Part shown: positions 34,978 through 45,487 of the stretch, piece after piece
Layout: every line of letters starts with the position of its first letter
How positions within the stretch are numbered: position 1 is the first letter of the stretch
Assembly: GCA_947380655.1 (NCBI GenBank)
Contig: CANCRX010000006.1
Location: 10,464 to 74,463 of the forward strand
Source: Alcaligenaceae bacterium
GTDB lineage: Bacteria; Pseudomonadota; Gammaproteobacteria; Burkholderiales; Burkholderiaceae_B
DNA: 64,000 nucleotides
Direction of reading: 5' to 3'
Translations under genes and position numbers: made by a program
Notes under the pieces: model-generated
What the model saw: the letters and a program-made list of their open reading frames with translations, nothing else
The model's database searches: none
What the model was told of the DNA's origin: nothing

Positions 34978-35742
34978 TTATAGTGATTCCAGCCAGCCTA
35001 GTCCTGCTTCAACCGTTGCACGTGGTTTGTATTCTGCCCCGATCCAGCCTGTATACCCAAGCTCATCAATACGCTTGAGCACGACGGGATAATTGACCTC
35101 ACCTTCATCAGGTTCGGCGCGGCTCGGCACTGCAGCAATCTGGATATGACCAATATGTGGCATGTAGAGCGCGAGCTTAGTCAGGATGTCTCCCTCTGCT
35201 ACGCCTACGTGATACACGTCGAACATCAGTTTGATGTTTGAGCGTCCACATGCCTCGCGAATAGCATTGGAGTGCGCTTGTGTCGAATAGAAATAACTTG
35301 GCTTATCCCGCGGATTAATCGCTTCGAGCAAAAGTGTCATTCCCTTTGGCGCGGCCAGATCGGCAGCCCACTGGAGATTGTTAATCATTGTTTGCGTCGC
35401 CGCTGCGCGCTCATGCTCTTCAATCACGCCAGGCATCACGTGAATGGCGGTGGCACCCGCAGCTAAACACCACTCCATTGATTGGATGAAAACCTTTTGA
35501 AAATCCGCTTCACGTCCAGGTAAAGCTGCCAGACCAGATTCGCCAGGATTACCTAAGGGCGTGTTAGCCGCCAGCAGAGTCAACCCTAGGCGCTTGCAGG
35601 CGTCTTTTACCGCAACAGGAGATGTGTCATAAGGCCAATGCAATTCAATCGCCTTAAAGCCACTTTTTGCCGCACGCTCGATACGTTCAAGCAAGGGAAG
35701 AGCCGACCAGAGAAAACCAAGATTTGCTGAAAAGCGTGCCAT
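34978..35742 (-). CDS. hyi: Hydroxypyruvate isomerase family protein (Hyi/OtnI type)
   Basis: 254-residue AP-endonuclease-like TIM barrel. Metal and catalytic residues can be placed at Glu140 (LLLEAINPRDKP), Asp175 and His178 (FDVYHVG), and Glu237 (IGAEYKP). It would convert hydroxypyruvate to tartronate semialdehyde or act on a 2-oxo-tetronate. No glyoxylate-carboligase or otn genes are adjacent, so the substrate is open. It lies downstream of fdx on the same strand with 14 bases between and may be read from the isc operon. Confidence 0.87.
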   Translation of the reverse strand: MARFSANLGFLWSALPLLERIERAAKSGFKAIELHWPYDTSPVAVKDACKRLGLTLLAANTPLGNPGESGLAALPGREADFQKVFIQSMEWCLAAGATAIHVMPGVIEEHERAAATQTMINNLQWAADLAAPKGMTLLLEAINPRDKPSYFYSTQAHSNAIREACGRSNIKLMFDVYHVGVAEGDILTKLALYMPHIGHIQIAAVPSRAEPDEGEVNYPVVLKRIDELGYTGWIGAEYKPRATVEAGLGWLESL

Positions 35743-35756
35743 GAAAGTGTCCTTGA

Positions 35757-36098
35757 TCAGTGACTTTCTTTTGCGTGATTAATCGTATAGCGTGGAATCT
35801 CAATAGTCAGATCAGCGTTGGCAACACGCGCCTGGCAAGACAAACGAGACTGTGTCGAAAGACCCCAGGCACGGTCCAATAAATCTTCTTCTGAGTCTGA
35901 GGCAGGTTCGAGAGAATTAAAGCCCTCTTTCACGATCACGTGGCATGTCGTGCAGGCGCAAGATAACTCACACGCGTGTTCAATCTCGATATGGTGATCA
36001 AGCATCACGCGACAAATCGAGACACCCTCTGGGGCATCCTCAATTACCTTACCGGCTGGACAGACGTCGGGATGTGGCAGAACTGTAATTTTTGGCAT
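35757..36098 (-). CDS. fdx: ISC-type [2Fe-2S] ferredoxin
   Basis: 113-residue adrenodoxin-type ferredoxin that donates electrons during Fe-S cluster assembly. The ligand pattern is Cys43, Cys49 and Cys52 in HACELSCACTTCH, with the fourth Cys in RLSCQARV. It is the last gene of the iscR-iscSUA-hscBA-fdx cluster, 23 bases after hscA. No iscX follows. Confidence 0.95.
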   Translation of the reverse strand: MPKITVLPHPDVCPAGKVIEDAPEGVSICRVMLDHHIEIEHACELSCACTTCHVIVKEGFNSLEPASDSEEDLLDRAWGLSTQSRLSCQARVANADLTIEIPRYTINHAKESH

Positions 36099-36121
36099 GT
36101 GTCTTTATATCAATCTAAAAA

Positions 36122-37993
36122 TTAACCCACATCATTCAGTGAGCGACCGGTCAACGCAGCGCGAATGCTTCGATCCATACGCTTTGCGGCAAAATCATCG
36201 GTTGCAGCAGAGAGTGATTTAATGGCCTGACGAATCGCCTCAATATCGTCTGCGGCAGCAACCAAGCGTGTCGACTGCAGTTGCTGTTCGATACGTGTTT
36301 GTTCTGCGGCACCTAGCAAGTCCGCATCAGCGGCCAGAGCTGCCTGGACAGACTCAATCAACTGCGCCGCGTCAACTTGCTGCTCGCGTAACATCCGCAT
36401 CTGGGCATCATGATCGGCTTGTGCCATCCCCTCGGTGAGCATGCGCGCGACTTCTTCGTCGCTTAAACCATAGGAGGGTTTGACGGTCACAGAGGCTTCA
36501 ACACCCGAGGCAAGCTCACGTGCCGTCACGCTCAACAAGCCATCCGCATCAACTTGAAAGGTCACACGGATACGTGCTGCACCTGCGACCATCGCGGGTA
36601 TACCGCGCAACTCGAACTTTGCTAAAGAGCGGCAATCGGAAACCAGATCTCGTTCGCCTTGCACCACATGCACGGCCAGCGCCGTCTGACCATCTTTGAA
36701 GGTTGTAAATTCCTGGGCACGCGCAACGGGAATAGTACTGTTGCGCGGAATAATGTGTTCGACCAAACCACCCATTGTTTCCATGCCGAGCGTAAGCGGC
36801 GTGACATCAAGTAGCAACCAGTCTTCACCCGGATTTCGGTTGCCCGCCAGCAGATTGGCCTGCAACGCAGCACCTAAGGCAACCACCTGATCAGGATCTA
36901 AGTCGGTAAGAGGGTTCGTTCCGAAAAACTGATGGGCCGCAGTGCGGATCACAGGCATACGCGTAGAGCCACCAACCATCACGACGCCCTTGATATCCGC
37001 AATCGTCAGACCAGCGTCTTTCAAAGCACGTCTGGCACAGGCCAATGTTTTCTCAACCAGTGGTTGAGCAAGCTTTTCAAATTCTGCGCGACTCAAACTT
37101 AGTGCAAACGCGCCGGAGGATAATTTCAGGTGTTCTGTATGAACCTCACCGTCTTGCGCAGTATCAGTCAGTGCCTCACGTAACAAACGAGCGGCGCTTA
37201 ACAACGCACGACGATCTGCATGATCAATGTGAGAAAGTCTGTGTTCAGCAATCGCGCGCTCAACGATCAGTGCATCAAAATCATCACCGCCAAGTGCTGT
37301 ATCACCGCCGGTTGCAATGACCTCAAAAACACCTCTGGACAACCGCAGCAAGGACATATCAAAGGTGCCGCCACCGAGGTCATAGACCGCATAAACCCCC
37401 TCAGAACCGTGATCCAGACCATATGCAATGGCTGCAGCGGTGGGTTCATTGAGTAGTCGTAAAACGTTCAATCCTGCCAGACGTGCCGCATCGCGGGTCG
37501 CCTGACGCTGTGCATCATCAAAATAGGCCGGGACAGTAATGACGGCGCCGACCAACGAATCACCGAGCGTACCCTCAGCGACAAATTTTAATTTCTCGAG
37601 AATTTTTGCAGCGACTTCGACAGGAGATAAATCCGCGAACTGGGTATGAATTTTGACCGACTGGGCATCGGGTACAAACTGGTATGGCATACCTGAGGCT
37701 TGCGCGTCTTGATAGGATTTTCCCATCAGGCGTTTAATAGATACCAGCGTGTCAAGAGGATGGGATGGCTGATAGCTCAGCGCGTCGGCGCCAACATGGG
37801 TAACTTTATGACTATCTATATAGACAGCTGAAGCGACCAGGCTGTGACCTTTTTCGTCAGGGAGCACCTCAGCCACACTGCTGCGGACCGTTGCAACCAG
37901 AGAATGTGTCGTACCTAAGTCAATTCCAACGGCGAGGCGCCGTTGATGTGGTGCAGGTGATTCACCAGGTTCAGATATCTGCAGTAAGGCCAT
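36122..37993 (-). CDS. hscA: Fe-S assembly Hsp70 chaperone HscA
   Basis: 623-residue specialised Hsp70 that acts with HscB on IscU. The ATPase signatures are [14 protein letters not shown] near the N-terminus, [16 protein letters not shown] and [12 protein letters not shown]; the substrate-binding domain starts near 400 ([14 protein letters not shown]). It overlaps hscB by 23 bases, suggesting translational coupling within the isc operon. Confidence 0.96.
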   Translation of the reverse strand: MALLQISEPGESPAPHQRRLAVGIDLGTTHSLVATVRSSVAEVLPDEKGHSLVASAVYIDSHKVTHVGADALSYQPSHPLDTLVSIKRLMGKSYQDAQASGMPYQFVPDAQSVKIHTQFADLSPVEVAAKILEKLKFVAEGTLGDSLVGAVITVPAYFDDAQRQATRDAARLAGLNVLRLLNEPTAAAIAYGLDHGSEGVYAVYDLGGGTFDMSLLRLSRGVFEVIATGGDTALGGDDFDALIVERAIAEHRLSHIDHADRRALLSAARLLREALTDTAQDGEVHTEHLKLSSGAFALSLSRAEFEKLAQPLVEKTLACARRALKDAGLTIADIKGVVMVGGSTRMPVIRTAAHQFFGTNPLTDLDPDQVVALGAALQANLLAGNRNPGEDWLLLDVTPLTLGMETMGGLVEHIIPRNSTIPVARAQEFTTFKDGQTALAVHVVQGERDLVSDCRSLAKFELRGIPAMVAGAARIRVTFQVDADGLLSVTARELASGVEASVTVKPSYGLSDEEVARMLTEGMAQADHDAQMRMLREQQVDAAQLIESVQAALAADADLLGAAEQTRIEQQLQSTRLVAAADDIEAIRQAIKSLSAATDDFAAKRMDRSIRAALTGRSLNDVG

Positions 37994-38492
37994 CGGTGAT
38001 CTTTATCAACTTATCAAGAAACATCCACTCGCGAATACGAACAGCCGCATCGGCATAACGCTTTTCATCAAGCAGGGATTGTACGTGTGAGGTGGTATTG
38101 GACAACGCATCAGCTAATTCATTTTTAAAAGCTAACGCATCATTGGGATTTGGATGGTCATTTAACTCGTCAAGACGTTCGTGCCACTGCATTTGCTGCA
38201 TCAAAAACTCAGCTGACATGGCAGTATTCGTCTCCGTCTGTAAGTCGACACCTTCACGTTCACACATATACCGTGCACGCGAAAGTGGGTCTTTCAGAAT
38301 ACGGTAGGCTTCGTTCGCCCGCGCGCTCCATTGCATCGCGACGCGCTTCTCGACTGCTGAAGCTGTGGCGAATCGATCGGGATGAACCGCCATCGCCACC
38401 CTTTTCCATGCGTTATCGAGTTCAGCAGCATCCAGACCGAAGACGTGAGGCAAACTAAAAAGAGCGAAATGATCCTGATCGTTCACAGACAA
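37971..38492 (-). CDS. hscB: Fe-S assembly J-domain co-chaperone HscB
   Basis: 173-residue protein with an N-terminal J domain, HPDRF at 37-41, that stimulates HscA, and a C-terminal helical IscU-binding domain. It directly abuts iscA upstream, with no intergenic base, and overlaps hscA downstream. Confidence 0.94.
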   Translation of the reverse strand: MSVNDQDHFALFSLPHVFGLDAAELDNAWKRVAMAVHPDRFATASAVEKRVAMQWSARANEAYRILKDPLSRARYMCEREGVDLQTETNTAMSAEFLMQQMQWHERLDELNDHPNPNDALAFKNELADALSNTTSHVQSLLDEKRYADAAVRIREWMFLDKLIKITDGLTADI

Positions 38493-38816
38493 TTAAACCG
38501 TGAACGATTCACCGCAGCCGCAGGTCGCCTTTTCATTGGGGTTACGGAATTTGAAACCCTCGTTGAGACCTTCACGGGCATAATCCAGTTCAGTACCATT
38601 AAGGTAGGAAAGACTTTTAGGATCAATAAACACTTTGACGCCAAAGCTTTCGAACATTTGGTCTTCACCCGCAGCCTCGTCAACGTACTCGAGCTTGTAT
38701 GCCATGCCCGAGCATCCCGTGGTGCGAACACCTAAGCGCAACCCGATACCGCTTCCGCGCTTTTGCAGGTATTTGCTGATGTGATCAGCAGCCTGCGCAG
38801 TAAGAGTGACAGCCAT
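38493..38816 (-). CDS. iscA: Iron-sulfur cluster assembly protein IscA
   Basis: 107-residue A-type carrier. The three ligand cysteines are present: one in [14 protein letters not shown] and two in ATCGCGESF close to the C-terminus. It is five bases downstream of iscU in the isc cluster. Confidence 0.96.
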   Translation of the reverse strand: MAVTLTAQAADHISKYLQKRGSGIGLRLGVRTTGCSGMAYKLEYVDEAAGEDQMFESFGVKVFIDPKSLSYLNGTELDYAREGLNEGFKFRNPNEKATCGCGESFTV

Positions 38817-38821
38817 GATAA

Positions 38822-39205
38822 TTATCCTGCGTGTTTTTCTTTGTAGTCGGCGACTGCAGCTTTAATTGCGTCTTCGGCAAGAATAGAGCAGTGAATCTTG
38901 ACCGGTGGCAATGCGAGCTCCTCAGCAATCTGAGTATTTCGGATGGTCAGTGCCTCATCCAGCGTTTTACCCTTGACCCACTCTGTGACCAGTGAGCTCG
39001 AGGCAATCGCCGAACCGCAGCCATAGGTTTTAAAACGTGCATCTTCAATAATACCCGCATCGTTGACACGAATTTGCAGTTTCATCACATCACCACAGGC
39101 GGGCGCACCAACCATACCGGTTCCAACGTGATCATCACCTTTGTCGAACGTGCCCACATTACGGGGGTTTTCGTAGTGATCCAGTACTTTGTCGCTATAA
39201 GCCAT
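38822..39205 (-). CDS. iscU: Iron-sulfur cluster scaffold IscU
   Basis: 127-residue scaffold on which [2Fe-2S] clusters are built. Conserved Cys residues lie in [20 protein letters not shown] and [11 protein letters not shown]. The HscA recognition motif LPPVK precedes the third cysteine. It lies 22 bases downstream of iscS. Confidence 0.97.
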   Translation of the reverse strand: MAYSDKVLDHYENPRNVGTFDKGDDHVGTGMVGAPACGDVMKLQIRVNDAGIIEDARFKTYGCGSAIASSSLVTEWVKGKTLDEALTIRNTQIAEELALPPVKIHCSILAEDAIKAAVADYKEKHAG

Positions 39206-39227
39206 GTTTATTCTCCAACCATTGTGA

Positions 39228-40436
39228 TCAGTGGGCGGCCCACTGAACCGAATTCAAATCAATACCATCTTTCGCCATTTCCCACAGGGGGGACATATCG
39301 CGTAATTTACCAACGCGTGTCTTGAGCAACTCGACAGCAAAATCAATCTGCTCAATCGTGGTGAAACGACCAATCGTAAAACGGATCGAACTGTGTGCCA
39401 GCTCGTCATTGCGGCCCAGAGCACGCAAAACATAGGATGGCTCCAGGCTAGCTGAGGTGCATGCGGAACCACTCGAGACCGCCAGTTCTTTGATTGCCAT
39501 GATCAGGGACTCGCCCTCGACATAATTAAAACTGACATTCAGGTTGTGCGGAACACGGTGTTCAAGATCGCCATTCAGATAGACCTCTTCGATCTGGGAC
39601 AGACCTGCCCACAAACGATCCCGCAACATGCGGACACGTTCATTTTCAGTTCCCATTTCGAGTTTTGCCAGAGCAAAACACTCACCCATACCGACGATCT
39701 GATGCGTGGCTAATGTGCCTGAACGGAAACCACGCTCGTGACCGCCGCCGTGCATTTGCGCCTCGATACGGATACGTGGTTTGCGACGCACGTACAGCGC
39801 ACCGATACCTTTGGGGCCGTATGTTTTGTGCGCACAAAAAGACATCAAATCGACTTTAAGCGTCTGCAGATCAATGGCAACTTTACCTGTCGCCTGCGCA
39901 GCGTCAACGTGAAATATCGTATTGTTTGCGCGGCACAACTCGCCCAATGTTGCGATGTCCTGAATTACGCCAATTTCATTATTGACAAACATCACGGAGA
40001 CAAGAACAGTATCTTTACGCAGAGCAGCCTTGAAAACCTCCAGGTCAATCAGACCATTTTCCTGAACGTTCAAGTAAGTCACCTCAAAGCCCTGACGCTC
40101 GAGTTCACGGCAAGGGTCGAGCACAGCTTTGTGCTCGGTTTTGACTGTGATGACGTGTTTGCCACGCTCCGCATAAAAACCGGCGGCGCCTTTGATGGCC
40201 AGATTATTGGATTCGGTGGCACCTGAAGTCCAGATAATTTCGCGCGGGTCAGCATTCACCAGAGAGGCGACTTGCTCACGGGCATGCTCAACAGCTGCCT
40301 CGGCCTCCCAGCCATAGGAATGACTGCGCGAAGCAGGATTACCTGCATTTTCATACAACCATGGCACCATCTTGTCGACGACTCGTGGATCAACCGGAGT
40401 GGTAGCCGAGTAATCGAAGTAAATGGGACGTGACAT
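39228..40436 (-). CDS. iscS: Cysteine desulfurase IscS
   Basis: 402-residue PLP enzyme that supplies sulfur to IscU. The start is ATG 40436 ([16 protein letters not shown]), with AGGAG eight bases upstream; an in-frame start seven codons earlier is less likely. The PLP lysine is in [14 protein letters not shown] and the catalytic Cys in [21 protein letters not shown]. Its start is 45 bases from the end of iscR. Confidence 0.97.
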   Translation of the reverse strand: MSRPIYFDYSATTPVDPRVVDKMVPWLYENAGNPASRSHSYGWEAEAAVEHAREQVASLVNADPREIIWTSGATESNNLAIKGAAGFYAERGKHVITVKTEHKAVLDPCRELERQGFEVTYLNVQENGLIDLEVFKAALRKDTVLVSVMFVNNEIGVIQDIATLGELCRANNTIFHVDAAQATGKVAIDLQTLKVDLMSFCAHKTYGPKGIGALYVRRKPRIRIEAQMHGGGHERGFRSGTLATHQIVGMGECFALAKLEMGTENERVRMLRDRLWAGLSQIEEVYLNGDLEHRVPHNLNVSFNYVEGESLIMAIKELAVSSGSACTSASLEPSYVLRALGRNDELAHSSIRFTIGRFTTIEQIDFAVELLKTRVGKLRDMSPLWEMAKDGIDLNSVQWAAH

Positions 40437-40481
40437 GTGAAACTCCTGATCAAGCAAAAGCTAAAAAATTAAATAATGTGG

Positions 40482-40997
40482 TCAAGCCACAGCAGCGGGT
40501 GTTGGTTTAATCGTGGAACCCGGGACATTGACCCGCACGGCAGTTCCAGCGCTCTGATTGACCTCTTGGAGCTGTTTCATGCGCTGCTGATCAACCAGAT
40601 CCTGCAATGACACGGAATCCAGAAAATCAACCATTTTACGGTTCAAGGTGGACCAGAGTTCATGGGTCATGCAAATGCCTGGTTTGCCATCTGTACCACT
40701 AGTACAGTCTGTTTTTCCAGCACAATTAGTCGCATCGAGCGGCTCATCCACGGCGAAAATGATGTCTGCGACAGTGATATTTCTGGCGAGCCTGGCCAAT
40801 GTATAGCCGCCACCTGGGCCGCGCACACTTTCGACCAACTCATGACGGCGTAATTTGCCGAAAAGCTGTTCCAAATATGAAAGGGAAATGTTTTGACGCT
40901 GACTGATCGCAGAAAGCGTGACTGGACCGCTTTGCTGACGCAAAGCAAGGTCAATCATGGCTGTTACAGCAAATCGTCCTTTGGTGGTGAGCCGCAT
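40482..40997 (-). CDS. iscR: Fe-S sensing repressor IscR
   Basis: 171-residue Rrf2-family regulator. The winged helix occupies the N-terminal part (MRLTTKGRFAVTAMIDLA). The [2Fe-2S] site has three cysteines and a histidine in NCAGKTDC..GICMTHELW; the segment between the second and third Cys is a few residues longer than in E. coli. It heads the isc operon and probably represses it through two sites at 41028-41082. Confidence 0.96.
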   Translation of the reverse strand: MRLTTKGRFAVTAMIDLALRQQSGPVTLSAISQRQNISLSYLEQLFGKLRRHELVESVRGPGGGYTLARLARNITVADIIFAVDEPLDATNCAGKTDCTSGTDGKPGICMTHELWSTLNRKMVDFLDSVSLQDLVDQQRMKQLQEVNQSAGTAVRVNVPGSTIKPTPAAVA

Positions 40998-41027
40998 GAC
41001 AGTGTCCTTTTTTAAATAAGCAGTCGC

Positions 41028-41052
41028 TTACCCGACTAAACAGCTCAAGTAT
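41028..41052 (-). promoter_or_regulatory. IscR type 1 site, proximal, upstream of iscR
   Basis: On the minus strand it reads ATACTTGA, then GCTGTTT, then AGTCGGGTAA, with a strong match to the type 1 consensus (ATASYYGACT...AGTCRRSTAT) at both outer parts. It includes a TATACT that could be the -10 element of the isc promoter. Confidence 0.7.
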
Positions 41053-41057
41053 AAACC

Positions 41058-41082
41058 AATCCCGACTAAATAACTAGGGTTT
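41058..41082 (-). promoter_or_regulatory. IscR type 1 site, distal, upstream of iscR
   Basis: Minus strand AAACCCTAGT, TATTT, AGTCGGGATT. The core TTTAGTCGGG repeats exactly 30 bases from that of the proximal site, so two IscR dimers could sit on the same face of the helix. Confidence 0.6.
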
Positions 41083-41117
41083 ACCTTAAAAAGTCTTTTT
41101 ATGAACCAATCAGTCGT

Positions 41118-41146
41118 AAAAAAACCGCGCATCGCGCGGCTTTTTT
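41118..41146 (-). terminator. Rho-independent terminator after the LMW phosphatase gene
   Basis: Stem CCGCGC (41125-41130) and GCGCGG (41134-41139) with a three-base loop, flanked by seven A and six T, so it works in either direction. It ends the minus-strand gene at 41161 and shields the iscR promoter. Confidence 0.85.
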
Positions 41147-41160
41147 AAACACAAACGGAA

Positions 41161-41652
41161 TCAGGCCGCCTGATACTGCGTTGCGCGTTTGCGCACTAGC
41201 TCCAGCACACCCTGACAAGAGTCCTCGAGATAATCCAGGACCTTACCAAAGCCTTCAGGACCACCGTAGTACGGATCAGGCACCGTTGCTTCTTCGAATT
41301 CGTTAGCAAAGCGCATCAGAAGCATTAATTTGTGGTGATGGGGCTTAGGACACTGCTGCTGCAAAGCAGACAAATCGTCCCAGTCCATCGCCAAAATCAG
41401 ATCAAACTCACGAAAATCGTCAGCTGTAATCTGGCGTGCTTCAGTACGAGTAATCTCGTAACCACGTTTTTTCGCTGCCACTAACGCACGCGCGTCAGGG
41501 GCCTCGCCAATGTGGAAGCTATGTGTAGCCGCAGAATCAACCCCTACCACCTCAGAGAGGCCGGCATCTTTGATCAAATGGCGGAATACGCCTTCAGCAC
41601 TGGGCGAGCGGCAAACATTGCCCATGCATACGAAGAGAACTTTTGTCATCAT
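41161..41652 (-). CDS. Low-molecular-weight protein tyrosine phosphatase
   Basis: 163-residue cytoplasmic phosphatase. The P-loop CMGNVCRS places the nucleophile at Cys9 and Arg at 15, and the general acid Asp is in DPYYGG near 127. It is downstream of uvrB on the same strand but separated by 213 AT-rich bases. It ends at a strong terminator. Partner and role unknown; some relatives regulate exopolysaccharide kinases. Confidence 0.93.
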   Translation of the reverse strand: MMTKVLFVCMGNVCRSPSAEGVFRHLIKDAGLSEVVGVDSAATHSFHIGEAPDARALVAAKKRGYEITRTEARQITADDFREFDLILAMDWDDLSALQQQCPKPHHHKLMLLMRFANEFEEATVPDPYYGGPEGFGKVLDYLEDSCQGVLELVRKRATQYQAA

Positions 41653-41695
41653 GGTGCATAGTGTGAGGGAAAACCCGTAAGATGTCTAGCTTTTT

Positions 41696-41831
41696 TTTTC
41701 ACGCTCCTCCGGCGCACAGCAAGATTAAATATATTAATAAATCTTTTAATTTCAATTACTTATTTAATTAATGTTACCTATTACATTAAAAATATAAATT
41801 TTAAAATAAAAAAAAATTAACAAATTTGTTA
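41696..41831. other. Very AT-rich spacer with a perfect palindrome, between uvrB and the phosphatase gene
   Basis: The gap 41653-41865 holds no gene. From about 41725 to 41831 it is almost only A and T and ends with the 14-bp perfect palindrome TAACAAATTTGTTA at 41818-41831. It may hold the promoter of the phosphatase gene, an UP-type or nucleoid-protein site, or be decaying sequence. No stem-loop with a T run that would clearly end uvrB transcription was seen. Confidence 0.45.
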
Positions 41832-41865
41832 CAACAATGCACTGCAAGCACGCACATCACACAGA

Positions 41866-44118
41866 TTAAGCACCAGAAAGAAGCACTTTTTCTTTAAGTA
41901 TACGAAGCTGATCCCGTGCTGCGGCAGCTTGTTCAAACTCCAGATTACGCGCATGGTCGAGCATAAGCTTCTCCAGGCGTTTGAACTCTTTAGACAACGC
42001 CTTTTCATCTGAGAGTAACGCGGTAGAGAACCCATCCTCGGGCTGATCCCTGAAAGCGGGTGCGACAATCCCGTCAATCAATTCACGAACCGCTTTGCGC
42101 ACACTCCGCGCCTGAATACCGTGTTCTTCATTAAAAGCGACCTGCTTGGTTCTGCGGCGTTCGGTTTCACCCATTGCGCGCTTCATCGAGTCTGTGATGC
42201 GATCTGCATACAAAATCGCACGGCCATTCAGATTGCGTGCCGCACGACCAATCGTCTGAATCAAAGAACGGTCAGACCTGAGAAATCCTTCTTTATCTGC
42301 ATCAAGAATAGCGACCAAAGAAACCTCAGGGATGTCGAGCCCTTCGCGTAACAGGTTAATCCCTACCAACACATCAAACACACCGAGACGCAAATCCCGA
42401 ATAATCTCCACCCGTTCAACGGTATCAATATCAGAGTGCAAATACCGTACTCGTATACCGTGCTCCGCCAGATAATCCGTCAGATCCTCAGACATACGCT
42501 TAGTCAGCGTTGTGACTAACACACGCTCCTCAACGGCCACGCGTAACTTGATCTCACCGAGTAAATCATCGACTTGAGTGCGAGCAGGCCTGACCTCGAC
42601 AATCGGATCGACTAGTCCGGTCGGTCGCACGACCTGCTCGACAACCTGGCCGGTAATCGCATTTTCATAATTGCCCGGAGTCGCCGACACAAATACACAT
42701 TGACGCATGCGCGCTTCAAACTCTTCCATCTTGAGCGGACGGTTATCCATGGCCGAGGGCAGTCGAAACCCATAGGTCACGAGTGTTTCTTTGCGCGCGC
42801 GGTCACCGCGATACATTCCACCGAGCTGCCCAATCGTGACGTGACTCTCATCGATAAACATCAACGCGTCTTGCGGTAAATAGTCGATGAGTGTGGGAGG
42901 CGGATCTCCGGGAGCGGCTCCCGACAAGTGACGAGAATAGTTTTCGATACCTTTGCAGAAGCCAAGTTCGGCCAGCATCTCTAAATCAAAGCGCGTGCGC
43001 TGTTCAATGCGCTGCGCCTCGACCAAGTGTCCATTGTCGACAAAGTATTTAACCCGTTCACGCAATTCCTGTTTAATCGCGTCGACGGCCCGAAGCACCG
43101 TATCGCGAGGCGTGACGTAATGAGAACCAGGATAAATCGTAAAGCGAGGAACCTTTTGCCTGACTTTCCCTGTCAAGGGATCAAACAATTCGAGACTCTC
43201 AACCTCATCATCAAACAAGTTCAAACGAATCGCCAGCTCAGCACTTTCTGCAGGAAACACGTCGATGGTCTCGCCACGCGCTCGGAAGGTTCCACGCACA
43301 AACTCTGAATCATTACGGTCGTATTGCATCGCCACCAGACGCGCGAGAATTTCTCGACGCTCAATGCGATCGCCCGTTCGCAAACTAAGTACCATCGCAT
43401 GGTAATCACCTGGGTTACCGATACCGTAAATACAGGAAACGGTGCCAACAATAATGGTGTCGCGGCGCTCAAGCAGACTTTTGGTGGCAGACAAACGCAT
43501 TTGCTCGATGTGCTCATTGATCGAAGAGTCTTTTTCAATGAACAAGTCACGCGTCGGCACGTATGCCTCAGGCTGGTAATAGTCGTAATAAGACACAAAA
43601 TACTCAACCGCATTTTTAGGAAAAAATTCCCGCATCTCTGCATAGAGCTGCGCAGCGAGTGTCTTATTCGGTGCGAGCACAACGGCAGGTCGACCCAGCC
43701 TGGCAATCACGTTGGCCATCGTAAAAGTTTTACCCGACCCCGTTACGCCCAGGAGTGTCTGATGCATCAGGCCATCACGAATTCCCTCCTCGAGCAAATT
43801 GATTGCATGGGGCTGATCACCGGCAGGTGGATAAGGTTGATACAACTGAAAGGGACTGTCGGGATAGCTGACGAAACGCGCTTCTTCGAGGCCTGTGGAA
43901 ATCGTTGCATGAGGCGCAACAGTACTGACGCGCTTTTGCGACAATTCGTGCGCGATCGCTGCAGGCAACGCGGCTGGCTCGAACGCAGGCGCGGAGGTCT
44001 CTTGCTCTGCCTGTGCATCAAGTGAGGATTGCGCTAAATTTTCAGCGGCAATTTTTGCTGAAGTTTGTGCTGCAATTTCTGCTGCCGTGCTTTTCTGAGG
44101 TTTTTGTGGCTTGGCCAT
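41866..44118 (-). CDS. uvrB: UvrABC excinuclease subunit B with N-terminal extension
   Basis: Damage-verifying helicase-like subunit of nucleotide excision repair, 750 residues, about 80 longer than E. coli UvrB. The extra part is at the N-terminus (about 1-85), rich in Ala, Gln and Glu, and precedes [19 protein letters not shown], where normal UvrB begins. Walker A is GVTGSGKT at 124-131, the beta-hairpin region is [16 protein letters not shown] follows, and the C-terminal UVR motif ([24 protein letters not shown]) binds UvrC. A shorter start is possible but none has an obvious ribosome site. No SOS box was seen in the 59-base divergent gap. Confidence 0.95.
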   Translation of the reverse strand: MAKPQKPQKSTAAEIAAQTSAKIAAENLAQSSLDAQAEQETSAPAFEPAALPAAIAHELSQKRVSTVAPHATISTGLEEARFVSYPDSPFQLYQPYPPAGDQPHAINLLEEGIRDGLMHQTLLGVTGSGKTFTMANVIARLGRPAVVLAPNKTLAAQLYAEMREFFPKNAVEYFVSYYDYYQPEAYVPTRDLFIEKDSSINEHIEQMRLSATKSLLERRDTIIVGTVSCIYGIGNPGDYHAMVLSLRTGDRIERREILARLVAMQYDRNDSEFVRGTFRARGETIDVFPAESAELAIRLNLFDDEVESLELFDPLTGKVRQKVPRFTIYPGSHYVTPRDTVLRAVDAIKQELRERVKYFVDNGHLVEAQRIEQRTRFDLEMLAELGFCKGIENYSRHLSGAAPGDPPPTLIDYLPQDALMFIDESHVTIGQLGGMYRGDRARKETLVTYGFRLPSAMDNRPLKMEEFEARMRQCVFVSATPGNYENAITGQVVEQVVRPTGLVDPIVEVRPARTQVDDLLGEIKLRVAVEERVLVTTLTKRMSEDLTDYLAEHGIRVRYLHSDIDTVERVEIIRDLRLGVFDVLVGINLLREGLDIPEVSLVAILDADKEGFLRSDRSLIQTIGRAARNLNGRAILYADRITDSMKRAMGETERRRTKQVAFNEEHGIQARSVRKAVRELIDGIVAPAFRDQPEDGFSTALLSDEKALSKEFKRLEKLMLDHARNLEFEQAAAARDQLRILKEKVLLSGA

Positions 44119-44177
44119 GCTAGACTTATTCGGGTAAACCCCCCATTATGTCTTAAAAATCTTACATTTAAAAAACA

Positions 44178-45383
44178 ATGAGCACCCTATTCCAATCTGT
44201 TGAATTAGCACCACGCGATCCCATTCTTGGCCTGAATGAGCAATTTAATGCGGATACACGCCCTACCAAGGTCAATCTCGGCGTTGGTGTCTATTTCGAT
44301 GACCAGGGTCGTATCCCTTTGTTACAAGCGGTCCAGAAGGCTGAATTAGCACGTGTACAAGCCGCTGTTGCGCGAGGATACTTACCTATCGAAGGGATCG
44401 CCGCCTACAACAAAGGCGCACAAGAACTCGTATTGGGTAAAAACTCCCCTCTGATTGCAGCAGGACGTGTCATCACGATGCAAGCACTGGGTGGAACGGG
44501 CGCACTAAAAATTGGTGCAGACTATCTCAGACTACTTGTACCCAATGCAAAGGTTGCGATCAGTGATCCAAGCTGGGAAAATCACCGTGCACTGTTTGAG
44601 CGTGCAGGGTTTGTTGTAGACAACTACACCTATTACGATGCCGCGACACATGGCCTGAATTTCAAAGGCATGCTGGATTCGCTCAATGCCATGCCTGCAG
44701 AAACCGTGGTGGTCCTTCACGCATGCTGCCACAACCCCACGGGTGTTGATGCAACGCCAGAGCAATGGAAACAAATCGCTGAACTCGTCAAAGCTAAAAA
44801 TCTGATTCCATTCTTAGACATTGCCTACCAGGGCTTTGGTGATGGACTCGAGCCTGATGCAGCGGCTGTGCGCATTTTTGCCGACATGGATATGACCATG
44901 TTTATCAGCTCGTCATTCTCCAAATCATTCTCACTGTACGGTGAGCGAGTCGGAGCACTGACCATTGTGACAGGTAGCAAAGACGAGTCCAGTCGCGTAC
45001 TGAGCCAGATCAAACGCGTGATTCGCACCAACTACTCCAACCCTCCGACACACGGTGGAACGGTGGTTGCCAATGTCCTGAATACACCCGAACTCTTTGC
45101 ATTGTGGGATCAGGAACTCGCTGGTATGCGCGACCGTATCCGTCTGATGCGCACGCAACTCGTCGACAAACTCAAAGAATACGGCGTGCAGCAGAACTTT
45201 GATTTTGTGAAACAGCAACGCGGGATGTTCTCCTATTCCGGGATGACCTCTGCCCAGGTGGACCGTCTGCGCGAAGAGTACGGTATTTATGCAGTGAGCA
45301 GCGGCAGGATTTGTGTCGCCGCCCTCAATAGCGGCAATATTGATGCGGTCGCGAAGGCAATTGCAGCAGTTTTGAAAAGCTAA
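44178..45383 (+). CDS. Aspartate/aromatic aminotransferase, class I (Ia)
   Basis: 401-residue PLP enzyme transferring amino groups between aspartate or aromatic amino acids and 2-oxoglutarate. It shows KVNLGVGVYFDD, the HACCHNPTGVD block and the PLP lysine in SSSFSKSFSLYGERVG. The AspC and TyrB types are hard to separate by eye. It is divergent from uvrB and ends at a long hairpin terminator. Confidence 0.93.
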   Translation: MSTLFQSVELAPRDPILGLNEQFNADTRPTKVNLGVGVYFDDQGRIPLLQAVQKAELARVQAAVARGYLPIEGIAAYNKGAQELVLGKNSPLIAAGRVITMQALGGTGALKIGADYLRLLVPNAKVAISDPSWENHRALFERAGFVVDNYTYYDAATHGLNFKGMLDSLNAMPAETVVVLHACCHNPTGVDATPEQWKQIAELVKAKNLIPFLDIAYQGFGDGLEPDAAAVRIFADMDMTMFISSSFSKSFSLYGERVGALTIVTGSKDESSRVLSQIKRVIRTNYSNPPTHGGTVVANVLNTPELFALWDQELAGMRDRIRLMRTQLVDKLKEYGVQQNFDFVKQQRGMFSYSGMTSAQVDRLREEYGIYAVSSGRICVAALNSGNIDAVAKAIAAVLKS

Positions 45384-45406
45384 CATCTCACCCAGTTCGT
45401 ACCCAG

Positions 45407-45440
45407 ACAAACAGCCCGGTTTACACCGGGCTGTTTGTTT
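45407..45440 (+). terminator. Rho-independent terminator after the aminotransferase gene
   Basis: A 14-bp perfect stem (45407-45420 with 45425-45438), loop TTAC, GC-rich core AGCCCGGT and a T-rich 3' arm. Confidence 0.9.
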
Positions 45441-45449
45441 ATACAGATA

Positions 45450-45465
45450 CTGGTTGCAAACACAG
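45450..45465 (+). promoter_or_regulatory. LexA box 2 upstream of lexA (CTGG-N8-ACAG)
   Basis: One mismatch to CTGT-N8-ACAG. It overlaps the TTGCAA -35 element and lies 38 bases upstream of box 1. Confidence 0.65.
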
Positions 45466-45482
45466 TAATAGTTAGGCATAAT
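45454..45482 (+). promoter_or_regulatory. Likely lexA promoter
   Basis: TTGCAA at 45454-45459, a 17-base spacer, CATAAT at 45477-45482. It lies between and overlapping the two LexA boxes. Confidence 0.65.
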
Positions 45483-45487
45483 ATTAA

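Noticed and set aside
41696..41831. Replication or plasmid origin in the AT-rich tract
   Set aside because: No iterons, DnaA boxes or rep gene nearby; context is chromosomal.
43324..44025. Open frame of 233 codons on the plus strand inside uvrB
   Set aside because: Antisense shadow of a clear uvrB; its protein has no recognisable motif or membrane pattern.
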